Shown piece by piece: positions 15,981 through 25,011 of a DNA stretch of 64,000 nt. The position numbers and the translations under genes are program-made. The notes below the pieces were generated by a model. That model had not been told where the DNA came from. It made no database searches and saw only the letters and a list, made by a program, of their open reading frames with translations. This stretch comes from Ensifer adhaerens. GTDB lineage: Bacteria > Pseudomonadota > Alphaproteobacteria > Rhizobiales > Rhizobiaceae. Within the stretch, counting starts at the first letter, position 1. Each line of letters begins with the position of its first letter. The stretch is from NCBI RefSeq assembly GCF_002007205.1, contig NZ_LAZS01000006.1, positions 806,001 to 870,000 on the forward strand. The letters run 5' to 3'.

Positions 15981-17015
15981 GTGCCATTTACGTTCCCCAG
16001 CGCTCCCCACAGCGATAGTCAAGCGATCGTATGCCTCAATTGCAATGCCGCGGGCAAGGGATGCCTTGTGGATACGAGAGGAGGGAGGATACGCGGGCGC
16101 AAGACCCAATTCCAGATAACTCAGCGGCGAGTTATGGATTGTGCATTGGACACCTTCGTTCCCGGCACCGACAACGATCCCGACCCAACTCGTCTGTTTG
16201 CTGACTACCGGAGACAAGCATACGAGAACGTTGACACAGCTGGCCATGTGATCTGGCCCGGAGCATTCGAGTTGACCGAAGCTCAGAAGGCGAAGGTCGA
16301 CGGGGATATCTATGAAACGATGGAGGCGGCCGCGCTTTGGAATGCCGCCGCGGTCTGGAATTCGTTCATGGACACCGGCGTCTGGTCGAGCGCCGTATTT
16401 ACGCAGCCAAAGAACGCCGTCCCCAGCCCAGCGCGCAAAGTTGCTATCGTGAAAATGGCTCGCGGGGCCGATACGACCCTCATATTGAACGACAAGGCGC
16501 GCGCGGAGTACAAGGCATTCGAAGTGGCGCTTCAGACGCGCGGCATGGAACTAAAGCTCAGCACGCCGGACATACTAGGTCTTAGGATGCCTGATCCCAT
16601 GCCCGAGGGCTTCAGGCCCTTTCTGTCCCCTCTACCTGATTTGACACACGGAAGTCAGGAAATTTTGGACACAGCCTGGCAAGGGATTCAAGGCACTCTT
16701 GAAGGCCGCCACTTCCTGTTTGCCATCGCAGTGAAAACGAGTACACGAAGCGACAGGTTGTATCAGGCGCTCTTCGAGGCCAACGTTCTGAAATACATTC
16801 TGGGTTACGTACTTCGGGGCCCTGCGATCAAATTTCACGCCCATCTTGAAACGTTCGCCAACGCTGATGTCGTCGGACGCTACAAGGCCGCATCAATGAC
16901 ATCGCTCTTAGCCGGAGGGACTCCCGCGAAGGCAATCGACGAGACATATCTGGCGCTTTCCCCCCGCGATACGGCCCAGCACATCTTGGATCAGCTACCC
17001 GAGTTTCCACTGTAG
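15981..17015 (+). CDS. Putative Type II restriction endonuclease, Cfr10I/Bse634I-like
   Basis: A 344-residue protein in the endonuclease position of the R-M operon. The expected PD-(D/E)XK residues of the Cfr10I/Bse634I group are visible: G-D-I-Y-E (E112), S-T-P-D (D197), A-V-K-T (K252) and E266, exactly 14 residues after K252 as in that family. The motif R-S-D-R (256-259) just after the catalytic lysine matches the R-x-D-R element that reads CCGG in Cfr10I, Bse634I and NgoMIV. A conserved N-A-D-V-V-G lies near 294. The frame opens with a GTG touching the controller stop (TAGGTG). A start at the ATG at 16134 would give 293 residues, the size of Bse634I, and is quite likely the true one. Predicted to cut a CCGG-centred site; inferred, not shown. 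Confidence 0.78.
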   Translation: MPFTFPSAPHSDSQAIVCLNCNAAGKGCLVDTRGGRIRGRKTQFQITQRRVMDCALDTFVPGTDNDPDPTRLFADYRRQAYENVDTAGHVIWPGAFELTEAQKAKVDGDIYETMEAAALWNAAAVWNSFMDTGVWSSAVFTQPKNAVPSPARKVAIVKMARGADTTLILNDKARAEYKAFEVALQTRGMELKLSTPDILGLRMPDPMPEGFRPFLSPLPDLTHGSQEILDTAWQGIQGTLEGRHFLFAIAVKTSTRSDRLYQALFEANVLKYILGYVLRGPAIKFHAHLETFANADVVGRYKAASMTSLLAGGTPAKAIDETYLALSPRDTAQHILDQLPEFPL

Positions 17016-17289
17016 CGGCGTCCATACATTCCCCATCCAGGAACATCGGCGCTGCTGGTGACTGCGCTTCTGAGATCGCAGGCGCATTCCCTTGAGGACC
17101 GCCACGCTCACGGCTCTGATAAGCTTAGCTATTGGAATCGTCACCGGTGGCGAAAACCGAGAGATGAGGCCGACGGATCGGCCTTCTGCCTGGGATGTCA
17201 ATTTTTTGGAGCTCTAGGAAGCCCGTACAACAACGAAGAGACATCGGGATGATCCATAGGACGTCCCGCATCTCCCCCCGGGCACGGCG
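17016..17289. other. Gap between endonuclease and recombinase, no gene seen
   Basis: About 270 bp between two convergent genes. A short frame at 17058-17252 has no recognisable product or ribosome binding site. Nothing else stands out. Confidence 0.5.
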
Positions 17290-18984
17290 TCAGCCTACCG
17301 CGCTGCCAGAAGGATACAGGCCTTTTAATTCGTTCTCCGCATCTTGAATTTCACGATCGGAAATCAACGGCGGGAGCGGCGTCATAGTGTAAGTCGAGCT
17401 GCCGTCGCTTCGCCCAGCCCCATGCAACCACCTGTTCACGTAGGCCATCACCGCGCCCTCGTCCGGCAGGTTCTCTTCCGCCTCGAAGCCGAGTGCCGAT
17501 CTCGTATGAAACCTTGTCGGACCGACTGTGATCTTTTCTATCACGCTCCGGAGCATGTTCGAAACGTAGGTACGCAGCTCGACATTCCCGGGCTCTTCGC
17601 GCAGCCTAGTTGCCAAAACGGCGGCTTCCTTCATAGTCACGCCAAAATTGCGGGCGACGGTATCTCGGTTCGCTGCATTCTTGGCTTTTGCCAACGCCGT
17701 CTCGGCCTTGGATTTGTCCTTCTCAAGACTTGCGAGGCGCTGCTGTAGAGTTTCACTCAGTCCGTTGCGCTCGACCGCGTCGGCCATGCGCTCAAGGCGC
17801 GCCTGAATATCCATAAGAGCGGATTCACATGCCTGAACCTCGACGACTTTTTCGTTCTCCGCCTCATTGACCGTCGGGGAACAGTTCATAACAACTTTGG
17901 CTTCAAGCGTTTCATACGCATGCTTTTTGTTATGATCGCATCCGGCGTGCAGCAACGACGAACTGCATTGGAGATAAGGCTTCCCGCCTCTCTTGCCTTT
18001 ATCGATGTAGTGCATACCACCACCGCAGACCTGGCAGCGAAGCAGACCTGACAAGACATTCCGGTGCACACCGGCGGATCGTCTCACGGACGACGCCGCG
18101 CGCGCCTTCATCATCACCTGGGCTTTGTGGAAAGTTCTTTCATCGATAACTGACGGGTAATAGTCCTTCAGTGTTGCGGACGCAGTAGCGTCCGACCCAC
18201 CCGCCAGCTTCCCTCGGGGCGTGAACTCCCCATAGGTTGCGGGGTTGTCGAGGATTTTCTTGATATACGAGTCGTACCAAATCCGCCCCCCTCCAAACGG
18301 CTTGACCCCGTCGGCGTTAAGCTGCTTCGCAATGGAGCGCGTTCCGATGCCAGAGATTGACGATTCGAATATTCGTCTGACCACTGCGGCGTGTTCAGGG
18401 ATCAGCCTGTATTCGTCGCCGTCCTTTTTCATCCACGCCGGACATATTTTCGTCATGGCCTTCCCCGACGAGGCCGCCAGTTGCCGTTTCTTCTCCCATG
18501 CTTCGAGAACACGGTGGCCTTTAGTGGCGGATTCTTCGTGGGCACGCGCCATGATGCCTAGAGAAATCATGAGCTGGTAATTATTGGCCTCTACGCTCTC
18601 ACGCGAATACTCCTGGCTATCAAGAAGCGTCACAATGCGAATGCCAGCGTTGAGCAGATCGAGGAAGCGAGGAAGCGCATCGAGGACGTGTTCGCGTGAT
18701 AACCTATCCAAGGACTCGACCAAAAGGTAAGAGCCTCGTGGGACGTCTCCGGTCTCCACTGCCTTTAGGAAAGAGCCTAGAGCAGCGCGGTCGTCCACGT
18801 TCCTCCCGCGGAATGCTGAGACCCCTTCGTCGCGCAGGGACTCGTCCAACTCAAGTCCATGTTTGTCAGCAAAGAGACGCGCCTTCTCAAGTTGTCGTCG
18901 CAGGGAGTCCCCACGAGCCTGCTCGGGCCGCGAGAAACGGATATAGCTGTATACCTTCGGCTTTGCGGAGAAATCTATCTTCAT
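17290..18984 (-). CDS. Large serine recombinase (integrase of the element)
   Basis: A 564-residue site-specific recombinase. The resolvase-like catalytic domain starts at once: V-Y-S-Y-I-R-F-S-R-P-E-Q with the nucleophile at S18, then D-E-G-V-S-A-F-R-G-R-N and the E-S-L-D-R-L-S-R block. A Recombinase domain follows (A-W-M-K-K-D-G...I-A-K-Q-L-N), then a zinc ribbon (L-L-R-C-Q-V-C-G-G-G-M...C-S-S...C-D-H) and a coiled coil near residues 385-440. The gene begins about 45 bp from the right junction with comM, the usual place for an integrase next to its own attachment site. No directionality factor was identified; the small element proteins are candidates. Confidence 0.93.
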   Translation of the reverse strand: MKIDFSAKPKVYSYIRFSRPEQARGDSLRRQLEKARLFADKHGLELDESLRDEGVSAFRGRNVDDRAALGSFLKAVETGDVPRGSYLLVESLDRLSREHVLDALPRFLDLLNAGIRIVTLLDSQEYSRESVEANNYQLMISLGIMARAHEESATKGHRVLEAWEKKRQLAASSGKAMTKICPAWMKKDGDEYRLIPEHAAVVRRIFESSISGIGTRSIAKQLNADGVKPFGGGRIWYDSYIKKILDNPATYGEFTPRGKLAGGSDATASATLKDYYPSVIDERTFHKAQVMMKARAASSVRRSAGVHRNVLSGLLRCQVCGGGMHYIDKGKRGGKPYLQCSSSLLHAGCDHNKKHAYETLEAKVVMNCSPTVNEAENEKVVEVQACESALMDIQARLERMADAVERNGLSETLQQRLASLEKDKSKAETALAKAKNAANRDTVARNFGVTMKEAAVLATRLREEPGNVELRTYVSNMLRSVIEKITVGPTRFHTRSALGFEAEENLPDEGAVMAYVNRWLHGAGRSDGSSTYTMTPLPPLISDREIQDAENELKGLYPSGSAVG

Positions 18985-19026
18985 AGAAAAGCGCTATCAT
19001 TTCAATGTCTAGCGTGCAACATGCTT

Positions 19027-19029
19027 TCA
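19027..19029. other. Probable attachment-site crossover, right junction
   Basis: The + strand reads GCTTTCAGCAGATTGTGG. To the right, the reverse complement is native comM (G-N-H-N-L-L). To the left the frame runs into the unrelated residues K-A-C-C-T-L. TCA is the only base triplet shared with the left junction in the matching register. The conserved Asn codon (AAT) on this side places the crossover to its left. Confidence 0.65.
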
Positions 19030-19669
19030 GCAGATTGTGGTTGCCGGCCGCCGCCACCTCCAGCGCCCGCTTGGCGCTTTCCTGGCCCTTGATGTCGCCG
19101 AGGTCGGGCAGGTCGGACGCACCCGAGCGGATCGCGGCCTCAGGCCGTGAAAGCACCTGTGTGCCGCGGAAATGGTTGGCAATCGCGATCAGGCTGCGCG
19201 GCGCAAGTATGTCTATCTCGGCACCGGCCCAGGCGGCCTCGGGGCCGCTCTCGGCGGGGCAGATCAGACCCTTGCCGAGCGCATTGGCGCCGATCGCCGC
19301 CGGCAGTGCGCCGGCAACGGCGGCAATCGTGCCGTCGAGATTGAGTTCGCCGATCACCACATAGGGTGCCAGCGCATCACCGGGGATGGCGCCCAGCGCC
19401 GCCATCAGGCCGAGCGCGATCGCCAGATCGAAATGGCTGCCTTCCTTGGGAAGATCGGCGGGGGCGAGATTGACGGTAATGCGCTTGGCCGGCAGCGCCA
19501 GGCCGGAGGCGTGAAGGGCCGCCTGCACCCGCTCGCGGCTTTCGGCGACAGCCTTGTCGGGCAGGCCGACGATCTGCATGCCGACCTTGCCCGGCGCGAC
19601 CATCACCTGAACGTCGACCGGCAGACCCTCGATACCCTGAAATGCGACCGTGCTGACGCGCGCGACCAT
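19028..19669 (-). pseudogene. comM: comM 5' fragment (Lon-like N-terminal domain), separated by insertion
   Basis: The first ~214 codons of ComM: M-V-A-R-V-S-T-V-A-F-Q-G-I-E-G, the S-R-E-R-V-Q-A-A-L block, N-L-A-P-A-D-L-P-K-E-G and D-L-x-D-I-K-G-Q-E-x-A-K-R-A-L just before the ATPase core. At G-N-H-N-L-L the sequence leaves comM for element DNA, and the frame ends about 47 codons later at 18887. The Walker A loop and the rest are in the fragment at 8246. I chose the ATG at 19669 because GAGGGG precedes it. This product has no ATPase, so ComM function is presumably lost. Confidence 0.94.
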
Positions 19670-19890
19670 GATTATCCCCTCGCCCGAGCAGCCCGTATTC
19701 CCGGGCCGCACAACCGCTTTGGGTTGCAAGACGGAGCCTTGCACGGATCACGCACAAAAACAAGAACAATTACAGAACATTCGCAAGGAGGGCCGGCGCG
19801 CACCCGGCAACAGGGCGCTCCGGCAAATGGCCGCGGGCAATGGTCCGCGGCCTCAGTCGACCCGAGATGGGTCTCAAGCAAAACGCTCGA

Positions 19891-20838
19891 TCAGGCGCGC
19901 TTGCGCTCGATTGCGTCCCACAGCAGGCTCGCGACATCGGCGCCGCCGAACTTCTTGACTTCGCGAATGCCGGTCGGCGAGGTCACGTTGATCTCGGTCA
20001 TGTAGTCGCCGATGACGTCGATGCCGACGAAGAGGAAGCCGCGCGCCTTCAAGGCAGGCGCGATGCGGGCGCAGATTTCCTTTTCGCGTGGCGTCAGTTC
20101 GGTCGGCTCGGGGCGGCCGCCGGCATGCATGTTGGAGCGGGCGTCGTGGTCTGCCGGAACGCGGTTGATGGCACCGACCGGTTCGCCGTCGACGAGCAGA
20201 ATGCGCTTGTCGCCCTTGCGCACCGCCGGCAAGTATTCCTGGGCGATGAAGGGCTCGCGGAACATCTGGCCGAACATTTCGAGCAGAGAGGACAGGTTTC
20301 GGTCGTCGCGGGTCGAGTGGAAGACGCCGGCACCGCCATTGCCGTAGAGCGGCTTCAGGATGATGTCGCCCATCTCCTGGCGGAAGCTGGCGATCTCGGC
20401 GGCATCGCGGGTGATCAGCGTCTTCGGCATCAGGTCGGCGAATTCGGTGACGAAGATCTTCTCCGGCGAATTGCGCACCCAGGCCGGATCGTTGACGACA
20501 AGCGTCTTCGGATGCAGGCGCTCCAGAAGATGCGTCGAGGTGATGTAGCCCATGTCGAAGGGTGGATCCTGGCGGAGCAGGATGACGTCCATGGTCGACA
20601 GATCGACACGTTCCGGCTCGCCGAGTGTGAAGTGGTCGCCCTTGACGTCGCGCAGCGTCATCTGCTGTACGCTCGCATAGACATTGCCGTCGCGCAGCGA
20701 CAGTTTCTCTGGCGTGTAGTGGAAGAGGCGATAGCCGCGCGACTGTGCCTCGAGGCTCATGGCAAAGGTGGAATCGCCCGCAATGTTGATGCCCGACACA
20801 TGGTCCATCTGGACCCCGACATTGACGATTTTCGCCAT
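19891..20838 (-). CDS. gshB: Glutathione synthetase
   Basis: A 315-residue ATP-grasp ligase that joins gamma-glutamylcysteine and glycine, the second step of glutathione synthesis. The bacterial GshB pattern is clear: M-D-x-V-S-G-I-N near residue 11, the R-Q-D-P-P-F-D-M-x-Y block near 89, the ATP-grasp loop [11 protein letters not shown] near 162 and E-I-N-V-T-S-P-T near 283. Length fits the family (about 315). It lies downstream of the comM N-terminal part, with 220 bp between. Confidence 0.96.
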   Translation of the reverse strand: MAKIVNVGVQMDHVSGINIAGDSTFAMSLEAQSRGYRLFHYTPEKLSLRDGNVYASVQQMTLRDVKGDHFTLGEPERVDLSTMDVILLRQDPPFDMGYITSTHLLERLHPKTLVVNDPAWVRNSPEKIFVTEFADLMPKTLITRDAAEIASFRQEMGDIILKPLYGNGGAGVFHSTRDDRNLSSLLEMFGQMFREPFIAQEYLPAVRKGDKRILLVDGEPVGAINRVPADHDARSNMHAGGRPEPTELTPREKEICARIAPALKARGFLFVGIDVIGDYMTEINVTSPTGIREVKKFGGADVASLLWDAIERKRA

Positions 20839-20986
20839 CTTCCCGTCCCCTCATGGATCACGGAGAGCCGTGATCGATTTCAAACCGCCGGAACGGAAGA
20901 GGACGAGAAAACCGTCGCCCTCTGCCGCACTGGCAAAGCCCTCGACATGTAGAATGCGGGCGGGCCTTAGGCAAGGAGAGGCGCGC

Positions 20987-21972
20987 CTATTCGAAGCCTT
21001 CGACCACGCAGGTGATGAGATCATGGTCCGAGAGCGGCCGGCCGGTTTCATCGAGCGAAGGAATGATCGTGGTCTCGCCGACCTTCAGCCCGCGCGACAG
21101 GAACCAGTCGAGCTTCATCGCCCGCTCCGGCCAGCGGGTGATCAGGCTCGGCCGCGTGGTCATCACGTCGAGCGGCCCTCCATGGCGGGTGAAGCCCCTG
21201 ACAGCGCTCATGGCAAAGAGCCTTTCAGCCTCGAAATCGCCGCCGGCGTGGTTGCCGGTGTTGAGATCACCGCCGATCAGCACCGGCAGGCCGGGGAAGG
21301 CTTCGTCGAGCGCATCGATCAATTCCTTGACCTGACGCTCGCGATAGGCGGCGGTCGCAGCACTTTCGAGATGGGTGGAGACGGCGACGAAGGGACCTGC
21401 CTCGGTGTCGATGACGGCGCCGATCGCGAAGCGCTCGCCGAGACGCGGCTGCTCGCCGTCGGTAAACCAGAGGCGTTCGCCCCAGAGACGCAGCATGAAG
21501 GGGCGCCCGAGCGGCACGGACGCCATCAGCGCGTTGCCGTGAAATCCCTTGGCGTTGAAATTATCTTCGCAGAATTCACGTTCGGTGTCTGAACCAAGCC
21601 CAAGCTCGATGAACTCGATGCCATAGGCGTATTGCATACCGAGGTCAGCCGCGACTTCGGCCGTCGGATGACGTTGGCCGGTGCGGGCCATGCCGTTGTC
21701 CATCTCCGAGAGCAGGACGACCGGCGCCCGCGTCTCAGCGAGATGCGCAGCACTTTCCGGCGCAAACAGGCAGCGCTCAAGGTTCCAGGCGGCAACCGTG
21801 AACGGAAACGCGAGCGGCGTATCGGAGGCCGGTGTGCCACCGACCTCGATGCTGTTCATCTCGGGGCGAGCGGCCATGGCGGCATCGTGGGCCGCGATGG
21901 TGCGCACGATCTCGGCAAAGCCGGCGCGGATTTCAAGGGACGGGACGGCAAGCTGCTCGACGATTTCACGGA

Positions 21973-21976
<4 letters not shown>
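20987..21976 (-). CDS. Endonuclease/exonuclease/phosphatase-family hydrolase of the ugp operon
   Basis: A 329-residue protein of the EEP (DNase I-like) fold. Family landmarks are A-W-N-L-E-R near residue 71, L-S-E-M-D near 97, V-S-T-H-L-E near 203, G-G-D-L-N-T near 243 and the C-terminal S-D-H-D-L near 318, with the metal and catalytic residues intact. The GTG start overlaps the ugpC stop (GTGA), so it is translated with the transporter. Its place is that of ugpQ in enterobacteria, so a phosphodiesterase acting on glycerophosphodiesters or phospholipid head groups is a plausible guess, not proven. Confidence 0.85.
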
Positions 21977-23085
<1,109 letters not shown>

Positions 23086-23151
23086 GGCTGCCTCCGTAAA
23101 TTTGGTGTCGTTTCAGGACCGGGCGGGACACTTGCCCCGCCGCCACTCCGC

Positions 23152-23994
23152 TTACTTGTCGCTTTCGGTCAGGCCCTTGATGAACCAGCGCTGGAAGATC
23201 ACCACGATCATCACCGGCGGCAGCATGGCGAGGATCGCCAGCGCAAAGGCCTCGTTATAGTCGGGGATGTTCGAGCCGACCCAGACGAGCAGGATCTGCT
23301 TGATGCCGCGCACCAGCGTGAAGAAGCCTTCGTCGGTGGTCATCAGCGTCGGCCAGAGATACTGGTTCCAGCCATAGACGAACATGATGATGAAGATCGC
23401 CGCCATCATGGTGCGCGAGAGCGGCACCAGCACGTCGATGAAGAACTTGAACGGCCCGGCGCCGTCGATGCGCGCCGCTTCCAGAAGCTCGTCGGGCACC
23501 GACTTGAAGAACTGCCGGAAATAGAAGGTGCCGGTGGCCGAGGCCAAGAGCGGCACGATCAGGCCGGTATAGGTGTTCGTCAGCTTCAGCGTGTTCATCA
23601 CTTCGTAGGAGGGAAGGATGCGCACTTCGAGCGGCAGGAGCAGCGTGGTGAAGATCACCCAGAAGAAGAAGGTCGCGAGCGGAAAGCGGAAATAGACCAG
23701 CGCATAGGCCGCCAGCATCGACAGTACGATCTTGCCGACCGCAAAACCCAAGCCCAGGATCATCGAGTTCAGCATCATGTTGAAGCCGGTGATCTTGCCG
23801 GTGAAGCCGCCTTCGCGCGTCAGAACCGTCTGGTAGGTCTCGACGAAATGGCCGCCCCAGCTGAGGCTGAGCCCGTTGCGGTGGATATCGGCTGCCTCGT
23901 GGGTGGAGGTCATGAAGGCGACGACGACCGGCGCCACCATGATGAAGACGCCGAGAAGCAGGATGACGTGGTCGAAAATCTTGGTGCGATACAT
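23152..23994 (-). CDS. ugpE: sn-Glycerol-3-phosphate ABC transporter permease
   Basis: A 280-residue inner-membrane permease with six predicted transmembrane segments. The cytoplasmic EAA loop reads E-L-L-E-A-A-R-I-D-G-A-G-P and contacts UgpC. I chose the ATG at 23994 (M-Y-R-T-K-I), which gives the UgpE length; the frame extends upstream into the ugpA coding region without family similarity. It follows ugpA by 10 bp. Confidence 0.93.
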   Translation of the reverse strand: MYRTKIFDHVILLLGVFIMVAPVVVAFMTSTHEAADIHRNGLSLSWGGHFVETYQTVLTREGGFTGKITGFNMMLNSMILGLGFAVGKIVLSMLAAYALVYFRFPLATFFFWVIFTTLLLPLEVRILPSYEVMNTLKLTNTYTGLIVPLLASATGTFYFRQFFKSVPDELLEAARIDGAGPFKFFIDVLVPLSRTMMAAIFIIMFVYGWNQYLWPTLMTTDEGFFTLVRGIKQILLVWVGSNIPDYNEAFALAILAMLPPVMIVVIFQRWFIKGLTESDK

Positions 23995-24004
23995 CGGCCC
24001 CACC

Positions 24005-25006
24005 TCAATTGTAGTGCACGCGCCGCTCGATGAAGCGGAACTGGAAGATGGTGAGAACGAAGACAATCAGCATCAGGATCACCGATTGGGCCGAAGAGCC
24101 ACCGAGATCGTTGCCGCGGAAACCGTCCATGTAGACCTTGTAGACAAGGGTGATCGGGTTGTTGGCGGCCTTGTCCTTCACCATCACGTCGATGGCGCCA
24201 AAGGTGTCGAACAGCGCATAGGTAACGTTGATGATCAGAAGGAAGAAGGCGGTCGGCGCGAGCAGCGGCAGGATCACCGTCCAGAAGCGACGGAAGCCCG
24301 AGCTGCAGTCGATCGCCGCAGCTTCCCGCACCGAGACCGGAATGCCCTGGAGCCCTGAGAGGAAGAAGATGAAATTGTAGGGGATCTGCTTCCAGACCGA
24401 GACGACCACCATGGAAAAGGCGGTGTCGAAGTAGTTGAGACCAACCTTGATGTCCCAGCCGAACCAGCGGGCAAGCTCGACGATCGGGCCGATATGCTGG
24501 TCGAAGAACATCATGCCGATGAGGCCTGCGACCGGCGGGGCAATGGCATAGACCCAGATCAGCAGCGTCTTATAGGCGGCGTTGCCGCGGATGACACCAT
24601 CGGCCTTGACCGCGAGCAGCAGCCCGATCGAGAGCGCAAAGAAGGTGACGAGGGCCGTGAAGACCGCGGTGAAACGGGCAATGCCGAGATATTCGCCCGA
24701 TTTCAGCACATCGGTGTAGTTGGTCATGCCGACGAAGGTCGAGCCGAAGCCGAAGGGGTCTTCGAGATAGAAGGAGGACTGGATCGCCTGGACCGACGGC
24801 CAGTAGAAGAAGATGAAGATGATCGCGAGCTGCGGCGCGAGAAAAAGGTAGGGCAGGAACGGCGAGGCGAACTGCACGCGCTTGGCAGCACTTTCCCCTC
24901 CGCTCGACTGGCCACCGAAAAGCCGGAAGGCGCCGAAGCGACGCCCCCCGGTCCTGGTTCCGGTCCCTCCCCGCGCTGCGGGGAGGAGATCTGTCGCGGT
25001 CGTCAT
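24005..25006 (-). CDS. ugpA: sn-Glycerol-3-phosphate ABC transporter permease
   Basis: A 333-residue permease with six membrane segments and the EAA loop V-R-E-A-A-A-I-D-C-S-S-G. It is about 40 residues longer than usual UgpA proteins (about 293). The surplus is N-terminal, Gly/Arg-rich and low in complexity, before the conserved A-A-K-R-V-Q-F-A-S-P-F-L-P-Y-L-F start of the normal protein. A palindrome (24966-24986) lies inside this extra stretch, which suggests an in-frame insertion of a repeat element. Starts 5 bp after the ugpB stop. Confidence 0.92.
   Translation of the reverse strand: MTTATDLLPAARGGTGTRTGGRRFGAFRLFGGQSSGGESAAKRVQFASPFLPYLFLAPQLAIIFIFFYWPSVQAIQSSFYLEDPFGFGSTFVGMTNYTDVLKSGEYLGIARFTAVFTALVTFFALSIGLLLAVKADGVIRGNAAYKTLLIWVYAIAPPVAGLIGMMFFDQHIGPIVELARWFGWDIKVGLNYFDTAFSMVVVSVWKQIPYNFIFFLSGLQGIPVSVREAAAIDCSSGFRRFWTVILPLLAPTAFFLLIINVTYALFDTFGAIDVMVKDKAANNPITLVYKVYMDGFRGNDLGGSSAQSVILMLIVFVLTIFQFRFIERRVHYN
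24966..24986. repeat. GC-rich palindrome inside the 5' end of ugpA
   Basis: CCTCCCCGC at 24966-24974 and GCGGGGAGG at 24978-24986 form a perfect 9-bp stem with a GCT loop. Similar CCTCCCC/GGGGAGG hairpins are common between rhizobial genes; here it is within codons 7-14 of ugpA. Confidence 0.6.
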
Positions 25007-25011
25007 CGAGA

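Larger units (their letters stand above)
9137..19027. mobile_element. ~9.9-kb serine-recombinase integrative element in comM with Rep, Mob and a Type II R-M system
   Basis: The two parts of comM flank this segment and, joined across the TCA shared by both junctions, recreate an uninterrupted gene of about 510 codons with the conserved H-N-L-L-M-V-G sequence. Inside are a serine recombinase next to one end, a rolling-circle-type replication initiator, a MobV-like relaxase, a Vsr endonuclease, a C5 DNA methyltransferase, a controller protein and a Cfr10I/Bse634I-like endonuclease. No conjugation (type IV secretion) genes are present, so transfer would need a helper: an integrative and mobilizable element (inference). 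There is no transposase or terminal inverted repeat of an insertion sequence. The boundaries are uncertain by about 3 bp. Confidence 0.9.

Noticed and set aside
17058-17252. A 64-codon frame between the endonuclease and recombinase genes
   Set aside because: No ribosome binding site, no family and no conserved pattern visible.
9137-19027. Prophage or Tn7-like (AbaR-type) island in comM
   Set aside because: No capsid, tail, packaging or tns genes; the only recombinase is a serine type, and plasmid-type Rep and Mob are present.
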